Part shown: positions 6,576 to 14,354 of the stretch, in pieces | Layout of the letters: every line of letters begins with the position of its first letter | Numbering within the stretch: position 1 is the stretch's first letter | NCBI GenBank assembly: GCA_017537405.1 | Contig: JAFYKU010000026.1 | Span: 1-14,382 of the forward strand | DNA from: Clostridia bacterium | Lineage (GTDB): Bacteria > Bacillota > Clostridia > Christensenellales > UBA1242 | DNA: 14,382 bases | Reading direction: 5' to 3' | Notes under the pieces: generated by a model | What the model was told of the DNA's origin: nothing | The model's database searches: none | Seen by the model: only the letters and a program-made list of their open reading frames with translations | Made by a program: the position numbers and the translations under genes

Positions 6576-9175
6576 CCGCTTCCGCAAGGGCAGGTTTCGT
6601 TACGGCCTGTCTTTTTTAGGTTGACATTAGTAACAACAGGGCGTGGTGCCGGTTTTGGAGCTTCTTGCTTTTGGATACGAACTTTGAACAAGAAGATAGC
6701 TGTTTCGTTGTTAATAGCTTCAATCATTTCATTGAACATACCAATGGCTTCGCGGCGGTATTCGAATAATGGATCTTTTCCACCGTAACCACGCAAACTA
6801 ATACCGTTGCGTAAGTTGACCATTGCATCAATATGACTGACCCATTTTTTGTCAACCACAGACAAAAGCACATCACGCTCGAAAGCATCAAAATTAAAAC
6901 CTTCTTCTTTTAACTTCGCAATTTTAGCTTCGTATTGTTCATTCACCGCATCCAGAACCATTTCATAAACTTCATTGAAGTTGGCTTTATCCGTGTTTTC
7001 TTGGTCCAAATATTGGGTATGTGTACCAAATAATTTATCAGATAAGACTTGGTTGGCTTTTTCTAAATCCCATTCGGAGTAGTGGCGTGTTGGGTCAATC
7101 GCTTGACTTACAATATTATAAACAATATCGGGGAAGCATTTTACAATTTGTTCGTGTACATTTTCGCCGTCCAAGATTTTATCGCGTTCGCGGTAAATTA
7201 CCGTGCGTTGGTCGTTCAAGACATTATCATATTCAAATGTGACACGGCGGCTGTCGAAGTAGTAACCTTCCACGCGTTTTTGCACTCGTTCAAACAATTT
7301 GGTAATCATCTTACTTTGGACATCATCCAAGTTTAAGAAGCGCATTGTGCCACCGATGACATCTTTACCAAATCGCTTCATGATTTCATCTTCACAGGAA
7401 ATATAGAAGATTGAGCTGCCAGGGTCACCTTGACGGCCGGCACGACCGCGCAACTGGTTGTCAATGCGGCGGCTGTCATGGCGTTCGGTACCAATTATGT
7501 GTAATCCACCTAGCGCTACAACTTCTTGGCGTTCAGTATCGGTTTCTTTCTTAAATTGTTCAAAGTAAGTTTTGAATAATTGACGATGTTCTAAAATTTT
7601 TGCATCTTCGGTTTCAAAGTAAGCCGTTGCGTCATAAATTTCTTGGTCGGTTAAACCATCTTTCTTTAATTGCATCATCGCCATATGTTCTGCATTACCA
7701 CCCAAGTGAATATCCGTACCACGACCAGCCATGTTGGTTGCGATTGTGACATGACCTAAGCGGCCGGCATTTGCGACAATGTCTGCTTCTTTTTCGTGGT
7801 TCTTTGCGTTCAAAACAACATGCGGAACTTTTTTGCTTTTTAAATATTGTGAAATTTCTTCACTGCGTTCAATTGTGGTCGTACCAATTAAGACCGGCTG
7901 CTTGCGTTCATAGCGGTAGAGTACATCTTCATAAATTGCAGCCAATTTGTTGGTCATATTTTGGAATATTACATCGGGTGCATCTTCACGAACAACAGGT
8001 TTGTTAGTTGGTATTGCGACAACATCAATCCCGTAAATCTTTTTGAACTCGTCTTCCTCTGTTTTCGCGGTACCAGTCATACCCGACAATTTACGGTACA
8101 ATTTAAACAAATTTTGAATAGTAATAGTTGCCACAGTTTTGTCTTCATTTTTAATCGGCACATTTTCTTTAGCTTCTATCGCTTGGTGTAAGCCGTCACT
8201 GTAACGGCGGCCAACCATCGCGCGACCAGTGTTTTGGTCGATAATAATAATTTCTTTTTTCGCATTGATAATATAGTCAACATCTGCGGTAAATAAGTGG
8301 TGCGCTTTCATCGCATTGTTAATGAAGTGGTTGAGCTCCATGTTTTCGGCATCACTTATGTTTTCAATGCTAAAAGCGCGTTCGGCTTTGATAAATCCAG
8401 ATTCGGTTAAACGAACTGCGCGTTCTTTCAAATCAATTTCGTAGTCGTCCTTGGCTAAGGTGCGCACAAATTTGTCCGCAATTTTGTACATGTCACTGTT
8501 ATCTTTGGTCGGTGCCGACATGATTAACGGGGTACGGCTTTCGTCAATTAAGATACTATCGATTTCGTCAATAACGGCAAAATTCATGCCACGCAGAACA
8601 CGGTCATTTTTATGGTGTGCCACATTATCACGCAAATAGTCAAAACCAACTTCGCTGCTGGTTACATAGGTAATATCTTGGCGGTATGCCGCGCGTTTGA
8701 CATCTGGCGTAGAGTGCGACAAACTTAAACCCCCGGTCAAACCTAAGAAGCGGTGGACTTTACCCATCCATTCACTATTACGCTTTGCTAAATATTCATT
8801 CACTTCAACAATGTGAACACCTTTACCGGTCAAAGCATTTAAATAAGCGGGCATAGTTGAAACTAAGGTTTTACCTTCACCCGTTTTCATTTCGGCGATA
8901 CGACCTTGGTGCAAAGCAATCCCACCTAAAATTTGGACATAATAAGCTTTTTGACCTAACACGCGGTAACCAGCTTCACGCACAGTGGCGAAAGCTTCTG
9001 GTAAAATATCGTCCAGTGTTTCTCCGTTTGTTAGGCGTTCTTTAAATTCGGCGGTTTTAGCCACTAAAGCATGGTCATCTAAAGCCGCATATTCATCTTC
9101 CAAAGCTATAACTAAATCGGCAATGCGTTGTAATTTTCGTACGGAACGCGTATTATCACTTGCAAATAAACCCAT
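6539..9175 (-). CDS. secA: Preprotein translocase ATPase SecA
   Basis: SecA is the motor that pushes unfolded secretory proteins through the SecYEG channel at the cytoplasmic membrane, using ATP. The 878-aa length suits a clostridial SecA. Visible motifs in order are MKTGEGKT (Walker A, 96-103), DEIDSILIDESRTPLI (Walker B region, Asp203-Glu204), TNMAGRGTDI, and the arginine-finger region RIDNQLRGRAGRQGDPG. The C-terminal zinc tail is CPCGSGKKYKQCC, with Cys862, 864, 873 and 874, which in this family contacts SecB-like factors or lipid. In contrast to the neighbouring ABC proteins, all ATPase motifs are intact. The ATG at 9175 is chosen because the protein start aligns with SecA. A perfect TATAAT ends 6 nt before it, with only GGTGGT between, so the message is predicted leaderless. 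It is divergent from spoIIE and convergent with the exporter operon. Confidence 0.97.
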   Translation of the reverse strand: MGLFASDNTRSVRKLQRIADLVIALEDEYAALDDHALVAKTAEFKERLTNGETLDDILPEAFATVREAGYRVLGQKAYYVQILGGIALHQGRIAEMKTGEGKTLVSTMPAYLNALTGKGVHIVEVNEYLAKRNSEWMGKVHRFLGLTGGLSLSHSTPDVKRAAYRQDITYVTSSEVGFDYLRDNVAHHKNDRVLRGMNFAVIDEIDSILIDESRTPLIMSAPTKDNSDMYKIADKFVRTLAKDDYEIDLKERAVRLTESGFIKAERAFSIENISDAENMELNHFINNAMKAHHLFTADVDYIINAKKEIIIIDQNTGRAMVGRRYSDGLHQAIEAKENVPIKNEDKTVATITIQNLFKLYRKLSGMTGTAKTEEDEFKKIYGIDVVAIPTNKPVVREDAPDVIFQNMTNKLAAIYEDVLYRYERKQPVLIGTTTIERSEEISQYLKSKKVPHVVLNAKNHEKEADIVANAGRLGHVTIATNMAGRGTDIHLGGNAEHMAMMQLKKDGLTDQEIYDATAYFETEDAKILEHRQLFKTYFEQFKKETDTERQEVVALGGLHIIGTERHDSRRIDNQLRGRAGRQGDPGSSIFYISCEDEIMKRFGKDVIGGTMRFLNLDDVQSKMITKLFERVQKRVEGYYFDSRRVTFEYDNVLNDQRTVIYRERDKILDGENVHEQIVKCFPDIVYNIVSQAIDPTRHYSEWDLEKANQVLSDKLFGTHTQYLDQENTDKANFNEVYEMVLDAVNEQYEAKIAKLKEEGFNFDAFERDVLLSVVDKKWVSHIDAMVNLRNGISLRGYGGKDPLFEYRREAIGMFNEMIEAINNETAIFLFKVRIQKQEAPKPAPRPVVTNVNLKKTGRNETCPCGSGKKYKQCCGKLS

Positions 9176-9210
9176 ACCACCATTATATACAATTTTTAAT
9201 TCTCACACAA
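9176..9210 (-). promoter_or_regulatory. secA promoter, predicted leaderless
   Basis: On the minus strand a consensus -10 TATAAT (9187-9182) follows a weaker -35 TTGTGT (9210-9205) by 17 bp. The predicted transcription start falls on the A of the ATG at 9175. The GGTGGT between the -10 and the ATG touches the start codon and has no room to act as a normal Shine-Dalgarno. Confidence 0.7.
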
Positions 9211-9228
9211 TTACAATCTTGCGATTAA

Positions 9229-9268
9229 TTTGACAGCGTTTGCGTAATTTTGACACAAATTGACAGTA
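9229..9268 (+). repeat. 10-bp phased TTTGACA-like array, probable Spo0A boxes
   Basis: Four 7-mers start exactly 10 bp apart: TTTGACA (9229), TTTGCGT (9239, degenerate), TTTGACA (9249) and ATTGACA (9259). The Spo0A box is TGTCGAA, or TTCGACA on the other strand. The first and third copies differ from this by one base. Tandem boxes of 7 bp with 3-bp gaps are the known geometry for Spo0A dimers. The array is directly upstream of, and overlaps the -35 of, spoIIE, a classic Spo0A target. Confidence 0.6.
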
Positions 9269-9299
9269 AAAGTTTGTCTATCTTTGGCATAATTGGTCA
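9260..9299 (+). promoter_or_regulatory. spoIIE promoter with 22-bp spacer, predicted leaderless
   Basis: A consensus -35 TTGACA (9260-9265) and an extended -10 TGGCATAAT (9285-9293; hexamer CATAAT from 9288) are 22 bp apart, instead of 17. In Bacillus subtilis the Spo0A-activated sigma-A promoters spoIIG and spoIIE have the same long 21-22 bp spacing. The predicted transcription start is at 9300, the A of the ATG. No Shine-Dalgarno is present. Confidence 0.65.
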
Positions 9300-11585
9300 A
9301 TGAAAAAATTTCTGTTAGCTGTTTTAACTATTCTTATCGTTGTAGTGCTTGATTGTGCTGCGATAGCTTCTGTCATTCGTCCTTTTGCGATTGCTTTTAT
9401 TTTTGCATTGGGAGCTACATCAATTCCTAAATTTGTTCCGGTCATTACATTCTTGTTGATAGAATTATGGCGCTGTCCCAAACAACTTAATCTTTTGAGC
9501 GCAATTTTTATGTGCGTGGTGTTTTTGTTAACTCTGTTTGTCGTTCGTTGGTTGAAAAATAAAAAACAATGGCACTTTCCAGTTCTATTGGCGGGCTTTG
9601 TTTTATCGCAAGGTTTTAATCTTTACTTGGCCTGTGTGCAGCAAGATATTATTATTCAAACTTTGATTGCGGGGTTGGTCGGTGGTATTTTCTTGTTAGC
9701 GTGTTTTGAATGTGTTAACGCTATCGCACAAAAAAAATTTAATTTCCCATGGACGATTAATCAAATTGTCTCTTTAATGTGTCTGGTCATTATCTTAGCG
9801 CTTGGTTTATGTGGTTTAGAAAATCCGTACTTTGATTTGTATAAGTTTTGTAGTTTATTGGTAATTTTATTAGGCGTGTTTTATGTAAATCCCAAGTCTA
9901 CTGTTTTGTTGGCGGCAGCGTTAGGGTTAGGTAAATCCTTTGCAACCACAAATTTAACTTATGTTGCTGTTATGGTTTTATTAGCGGTTGTTTGTGTCGT
10001 TTTTAAAAGCAAGCAACGCATTTTTAGTATTGTGGCTTTAATTTTCGGTGATTTAGTCATTGGTTTTTACTTTAATGCTTATGGGACATATAACTGGTGG
10101 AGTTTGTTACCTTTGGGTGTGGCCGAATTTGTGTTTCTTTGTGTCCCCCGCAAAATTGCTAACTATTTTACATTTGGTGCTGATGGTTTGGGTGGCTTTT
10201 TGGTTTCGAAAAATACGATTAATCGCAATACGGCCGGTATTTCTTTGCGTATGCGTTCTTTGGCGGCGGTATTTAATGAGATGCAAAATACTTACCGTAA
10301 TTTAACGCGGGCGGCTTTACCACCGCAAGAAACAGCAATGTTGTTATGTACCGAACTGACGGGTAGTGTATGTGCTGAATGTCCGCACCGAGCAATCTGT
10401 CGTAAAACGACTAATGCCAGTCAAGAAATTGACCAAAGCATTATGCATCTGGCTAAAGCGGGCTTGAAACGGGGAAGTGTTACCTTGTTGGATGTGCCCA
10501 ATACTTTAGCAGTTAAATGTACTCGAATTAATACTTTAATGACGGCTTTGAATAAATATTTGGCAGCTAATCGGAACAAAGAGCAAATTATTGCCGGATT
10601 GGATAGCGGTAAAATTTTGATGGCCAATTTATTGGCAGGTATTTCGCAACTATGCAGTAAATTTGCCAATGATGTGTGCCGCAGTGTGGTTTTTGACAAC
10701 GAGCGTGGCGAAATGGTTAAAGAAGAATTGTTGTTTCGAAATATCTTTGCGGAAGACTGTTTGATTACTAAAACTACACAAAATGAATATGTCGTGTCTG
10801 TTCTGGTACCGCGCGGTGATGCGAAAAATCAACGCATTGAAAAAGTTGTGAGCCAAGTATGTGGTCACAAGATGATTACCGATGAAATTGTGGATGCGGA
10901 CACTAAGGGTTATGCAATCGTTTCAGTGCGCTCGGCACCTAAGTACAGTATTTTGTTTGGTATGGCGGGTGTAACCAAAGGAGTGAATCAAACAAGCGGC
11001 GATAATTTTTCCTTCTTACGAGTGACAAATGAAAAAACTTTAATGGCTTTGTGTGACGGTATGGGCGCAGGTGAGCGCGCGGCGCGTGCCAGTACTTTGG
11101 CCTTGTCATTGGTGGAAAACTTTTACAAAGCGGGCTTCCCCGATGAAATTATTATGTACTCGGTAAACCAATTATTAACATTCACAGGACAAGATGTGTT
11201 TTCCGCGTTGGATATGTGTGTCTTTGATTTGGCCACTGGAGAGGTGGATTTTATTAAAGTCGGTGCTGTGGACGGTTACATCAAACGCGCACGCGAAGTT
11301 GAAGTGGTGGAAGCTGGTTCTTTGCCGTTAGGCATTTTAGATGATATTGAACCCAAAATCACCAAAGCTATGTTGTCCGCTGGTGATATGGTGGTCTTAG
11401 TGAGTGATGGAGTTTTAGATGTTTTTGGGGGCGAGCGTGTAGCATTGGCGGGATTTATCAATAACCTCGATGTTACAAATCCACAGCAATTAGCCGACCA
11501 ACTAATTGCCAAAGTGAGTGCTTCGGTCGATGGGTATCCGGCCGATGATTGTACGGTTACAGTAGCACAAATTGTAAAAATGTAA
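9300..11585 (+). CDS. spoIIE: Stage II sporulation protein E, PP2C-type phosphatase
   Basis: SpoIIE sits in the polar septum and dephosphorylates SpoIIAA, releasing sigma-F in the forespore. The 761-aa protein has the family layout. An N-terminal region with about ten hydrophobic helices (1-290) is followed by a central regulatory region, which holds a Cys cluster (Cys358, 361, 367; CAECPHRAIC). A C-terminal PP2C domain starts near residue 545. The metal-binding aspartates are visible in SGDNFS (Asp568), CDGMGAG (Asp586), VSDGVLD (Asp703) and ADDCTV (Asp749-Asp750), so catalysis is predicted intact. It is a little shorter than the roughly 830 aa of Bacillus. The ATG at 9300 is supported by the promoter placing the transcription start there. 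It is divergent from secA. recR follows 34 nt downstream, with its own promoter. No terminator was seen between them. Confidence 0.92.
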   Translation: MKKFLLAVLTILIVVVLDCAAIASVIRPFAIAFIFALGATSIPKFVPVITFLLIELWRCPKQLNLLSAIFMCVVFLLTLFVVRWLKNKKQWHFPVLLAGFVLSQGFNLYLACVQQDIIIQTLIAGLVGGIFLLACFECVNAIAQKKFNFPWTINQIVSLMCLVIILALGLCGLENPYFDLYKFCSLLVILLGVFYVNPKSTVLLAAALGLGKSFATTNLTYVAVMVLLAVVCVVFKSKQRIFSIVALIFGDLVIGFYFNAYGTYNWWSLLPLGVAEFVFLCVPRKIANYFTFGADGLGGFLVSKNTINRNTAGISLRMRSLAAVFNEMQNTYRNLTRAALPPQETAMLLCTELTGSVCAECPHRAICRKTTNASQEIDQSIMHLAKAGLKRGSVTLLDVPNTLAVKCTRINTLMTALNKYLAANRNKEQIIAGLDSGKILMANLLAGISQLCSKFANDVCRSVVFDNERGEMVKEELLFRNIFAEDCLITKTTQNEYVVSVLVPRGDAKNQRIEKVVSQVCGHKMITDEIVDADTKGYAIVSVRSAPKYSILFGMAGVTKGVNQTSGDNFSFLRVTNEKTLMALCDGMGAGERAARASTLALSLVENFYKAGFPDEIIMYSVNQLLTFTGQDVFSALDMCVFDLATGEVDFIKVGAVDGYIKRAREVEVVEAGSLPLGILDDIEPKITKAMLSAGDMVVLVSDGVLDVFGGERVALAGFINNLDVTNPQQLADQLIAKVSASVDGYPADDCTVTVAQIVKM

Positions 11586-11619
11586 TTTGCAGAATTGGGG
11601 GTTAATGTTATATTGAACT
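11586..11619 (+). promoter_or_regulatory. recR operon promoter, extended -10, predicted leaderless
   Basis: A -35 TTTGCA (11586-11591), adjacent to the spoIIE stop codon, is followed after 17 bp by TGTTATATT (11606-11614), an extended -10. Only GAACT separates the -10 from the ATG at 11620, so the transcript should begin at or within the start codon. The upstream GGGGG (11597-11601) is too far away to be a Shine-Dalgarno. Confidence 0.65.
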
Positions 11620-12213
11620 ATGGCGAATTTGTCGTGTGTTGACACATTGATTAACGCTTTTACGAAGTTGCCGGGGGTGGGTTACAAGACTGCCGAACGG
11701 TATGCTTATCGTGTGATTGAAATGTCGCGTGAAGACGCCGAACAATTCAGTACTGCCATTACCGCGGTTAAACGCCAAGTTAAATTTTGTCAAGTTTGTG
11801 GCAATTTTGCGGTTGATGAAAAATGTGAAATCTGTGCACATCGTGAAAGTGACACAGTGTGCGTGGTGGCTCACCCCAAAGATATTACCGTTATTGAACG
11901 CTGTCATGCTTTTCATGGAACATATCATGTATTACATGGGGTGCTTTCGCCTTTGAATAAAAAAGGACCTGACCAATTAAATATAAAATCTTTAATGACC
12001 CGTTTACAAGGCGGTAAAATTAAAGAAGTAATTATTGCTTTGTCTGCTGATGTGGAAGGGGAAGCAACCGCCAATTATTTAGCTTCGTTAATTAAGCCTA
12101 GCGGTATTAAAGTTTCGCGTTTGGCAACAGGAATAGCGATGGGTGTAGCTTTGGAATATGCCGATGAAATGACGATTGGTATGGCTTTACGCAATCGGAC
12201 CGAGGTGTTGTAG
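11620..12213 (+). CDS. recR: Recombination mediator protein RecR
   Basis: RecR works with RecO (and RecF) to load RecA on single-stranded DNA coated with SSB during gap repair. The 197-aa length is typical. In order it has a helix-hairpin-helix (LPGVGYKTAERYA, 17-29), a four-Cys zinc finger (Cys57, 60, 69, 72) and a Toprim domain. The C-terminal part includes YHVLHGVLSP, VEGEATANYL and LEYADEMT. One oddity is that the conserved acidic residue opening the Toprim fold (VVED in most RecR proteins) is Ala84 here (VVAHPKD), while Asp88 is kept. recR is not next to dnaX and ebfC, its usual partners. Instead it heads an operon with an unknown gene and comEC. Its TAG stop overlaps the GTG of the next gene by 1 nt. 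Confidence 0.95.
   Translation: MANLSCVDTLINAFTKLPGVGYKTAERYAYRVIEMSREDAEQFSTAITAVKRQVKFCQVCGNFAVDEKCEICAHRESDTVCVVAHPKDITVIERCHAFHGTYHVLHGVLSPLNKKGPDQLNIKSLMTRLQGGKIKEVIIALSADVEGEATANYLASLIKPSGIKVSRLATGIAMGVALEYADEMTIGMALRNRTEVL
12202..12207 (+). promoter_or_regulatory. Shine-Dalgarno deciding the GTG start of the gene after recR
   Basis: GAGGTG lies 5 nt before the GTG at 12213, inside the last codons of recR. With the 1-nt TAGTG overlap this supports GTG as the start and translational coupling. Confidence 0.65.
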
Positions 12214-13190
12214 TGGTTATTACTTCGAAACAAGTTCCCCAATTATTCGCCTACGAAGACGAAGAAGCCAAACGCATTCTCCGTAATCTAAAAAAGATTG
12301 AAATCAAAAATGAATATAAAATTGTGGATACCGGTATCCGCGAATTTGTGAGTGTTCCCAAATTAGACCAAAAAGCTTTCCGCTACATTGAAAAGAACGG
12401 CAAGTTATATTTGCGCGAAAGCGTGACTTCGGTCGGTGGTTTGGTGCAAGACAGTGTTTTAATTAACTTGGGTGATTTCACAATAGGCGAAGACGAAGTC
12501 GGGGCAGAGTTGGAATATTTAGTGCGCGTGAAAGATGCTAAGGCTAAACAGCGTGCCCGTCAATTACAGGAGTGTGAACGCATCGCACAACAAACACTAC
12601 AAAAAATTCAAAAGCAAGTTAAAAACGATGAATTGTTAAAAACCTGGCAAAATGAATTGAACGAAGCTAAGCGTTTTGTGCGTTTAGGTAAAGAAGATTA
12701 TTATCAAGCACAGGTTGCAATTATTGCTAAGTTTGCAAAACAAGATGAAACTTTGGCTAAGTTATTGGTTGACTATGACCAAAAGATAAACGATAAAAAT
12801 GAAAAATGGCTTACTCAACCATTGAAGTTACCTAAAGTCAAAAACGCCGAATCTCGCATTGGTACCAAAATTCATGAGGGCATTGGTGAATTTGACCCGG
12901 CAAGACGCGCAGAATTTGAAAAATATTACGCTGTACGCGCACCGCAAATGTCACCTTACTTACATGGCGACCAAGAAGTTGTCAATGAATTAGCACCAGT
13001 TCCGACTATTATTGATGATAAAAAACAACAAGTACAACAGGAAACGGTCACAATACAAACTCCACGCAAAGTAAAAATAGTGGCACCAGGCATTGCACAA
13101 ATGCGTCAAGCTTTCCGTACTCCAAGCACAGAACAAACAAATGAAGGAATGGTTTCCCCCATTAATAACCAAGACGAAATGAGTCGCTAA
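12213..13190 (+). CDS. Hypothetical soluble protein between recR and comEC
   Basis: I do not recognise this 325-aa protein. It has no signal peptide or membrane segment. Residues 1-105 look globular, with alternating beta-like and charged stretches. Residues about 105-215 are rich in Lys, Glu, Gln and Ala and likely form long helices or a coiled coil. The tail from about 255 is Gln/Pro/Thr-rich and probably disordered. It begins with GTG, coupled to recR. Its TAA overlaps the ATG of comEC by one base, so the three products are made from one message. The context suggests DNA repair, uptake or replication, but coupling alone does not show function. Composition is like that of its neighbours, with no sign of transfer. 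Confidence 0.8.
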   Translation: MVITSKQVPQLFAYEDEEAKRILRNLKKIEIKNEYKIVDTGIREFVSVPKLDQKAFRYIEKNGKLYLRESVTSVGGLVQDSVLINLGDFTIGEDEVGAELEYLVRVKDAKAKQRARQLQECERIAQQTLQKIQKQVKNDELLKTWQNELNEAKRFVRLGKEDYYQAQVAIIAKFAKQDETLAKLLVDYDQKINDKNEKWLTQPLKLPKVKNAESRIGTKIHEGIGEFDPARRAEFEKYYAVRAPQMSPYLHGDQEVVNELAPVPTIIDDKKQQVQQETVTIQTPRKVKIVAPGIAQMRQAFRTPSTEQTNEGMVSPINNQDEMSR

Positions 13191-14353
13191 TGAAACTTTG
13201 TAATTTTCGCCCGCTGTGTTGGCTGGCTTTAGTTGTCATTGTTGCGATTGGATCTGCGATGTTGTCGCTTTGGTTAACTTTTTTGGGCGCCGCAATTTTA
13301 TTTACGATTTTGTTATGGAGTAAACTGCCACGCCAATTTAAAATTGTAGCGATGTCGTTGTACATTGTTGCAGTTATCAGTTATCTCTTAACAACCTGCT
13401 TTGTGAGTAATCCAACATATCGGACTTATGATCCACATACTGGCTTGCGTGGTGTTATCTTAAAATATGTGCATTGGTATTTGTCCTTATTCTTATCTGA
13501 AGATAACGCAAATTTAATTTATAATATGCTTTTAGGCGATAAAAGTATTTTAACTTTTGGTATCCGCAGTAATTTTAACATTGCCGGGGTAGCACATATT
13601 TTAGTCGTTTCCGGTCTTCATGTCGGTGCCTTGTACGGAGCATTAAGAACTTTGCTGCGTTGGTGTCGCGTTCCAAAAAGAGCTCATATATGGATTATCG
13701 CTCCAATTTTATTATTTTATGGTTACTTGTGTGGTTGGCAGTATGCCATAATTCGTGCTGTAATTATGTGTTTAACTTATTCTTTCGCTAAGTATCATTT
13801 GCATAAGGCGGATTCATTATCGGTATTATCGTTAGCTGTAATTATAATTTTAATACTCTTTCCCTATGCGTTGGTTTCGGCTTCGTTTTTATTGTCATTT
13901 TCTTGCGTGCTCGGTATTTATTTTTGGTATCAAACTATTTTCCGCATTATTCCGTCATCGTCTTTGGCCATGTATCTTGCGGTAACATTGGGAAGTTTGC
14001 CTTTCTTAATTTATTTCTTTGGTAATATACCAGTCTTTGGTGTAATTGCGAATGTTGTTTTAGTCCCTTTATTGATGTGGGCATTTTATCTTGGATTATT
14101 TGCAGTTTGCACTTTTGTTTGTGGCGCGTTGCTTTGGTTAGTTGAGCCATTGTTAAATTTTGTGACTTGGGTTCTTGATGCAATAAGTCAAATTCCTTGG
14201 GCAACAATTCCGGTTAATCATGGTATCATACCGATTTTTGTCTATCTTTTAGGTGTAATTATTTTGTCACGGTTTATTTTCTTAAAGCCCAAAGTGAAGT
14301 ACTCATTGGCTGGGGTGTTGTTTACTTGTTATTTGTTGCTAGTTGTGTTTTAA
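13190..14353 (+). CDS. comEC: Short ComEC/Rec2 family DNA-channel protein (competence domain only)
   Basis: ComEC forms the inner-membrane channel that carries single-stranded DNA into the cell during transformation. The 387-aa protein is almost wholly hydrophobic. It has the competence-domain hallmark GVAHILVVSGLHVG (133-146), preceded by LLGDKSILTFGIRSNFNIAG, and later ASFLLSFSCVLGIYF and NIPVFGVIANVVLVPL. About half the usual length is present. After the first helices (1-71) only some 17 residues precede the core, so the OB-fold (DUF4131) is absent. The C-terminal metallo-beta-lactamase-like nuclease domain is also absent, the next gene starting 2 nt after the stop. The ATG overlaps the preceding TAA, with only a weak GAG as ribosome site, so coupling is likely. 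It may be a minimal channel or a ComEC paralogue with another role. Confidence 0.85.
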   Translation: MKLCNFRPLCWLALVVIVAIGSAMLSLWLTFLGAAILFTILLWSKLPRQFKIVAMSLYIVAVISYLLTTCFVSNPTYRTYDPHTGLRGVILKYVHWYLSLFLSEDNANLIYNMLLGDKSILTFGIRSNFNIAGVAHILVVSGLHVGALYGALRTLLRWCRVPKRAHIWIIAPILLFYGYLCGWQYAIIRAVIMCLTYSFAKYHLHKADSLSVLSLAVIIILILFPYALVSASFLLSFSCVLGIYFWYQTIFRIIPSSSLAMYLAVTLGSLPFLIYFFGNIPVFGVIANVVLVPLLMWAFYLGLFAVCTFVCGALLWLVEPLLNFVTWVLDAISQIPWATIPVNHGIIPIFVYLLGVIILSRFIFLKPKVKYSLAGVLFTCYLLLVVF

Positions 14354-14354
14354 T

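Noticed and set aside
9176..9181. GGTGGT directly before the secA ATG as a Shine-Dalgarno
   Set aside because: It touches the start codon with no spacer, and it lies between a consensus TATAAT and the ATG, so it is unlikely to be far inside the transcript.
11597..11601. GGGGG upstream of recR as a ribosome site
   Set aside because: It is 18 nt from the ATG and upstream of the extended -10 box, so it should not be in the mRNA.
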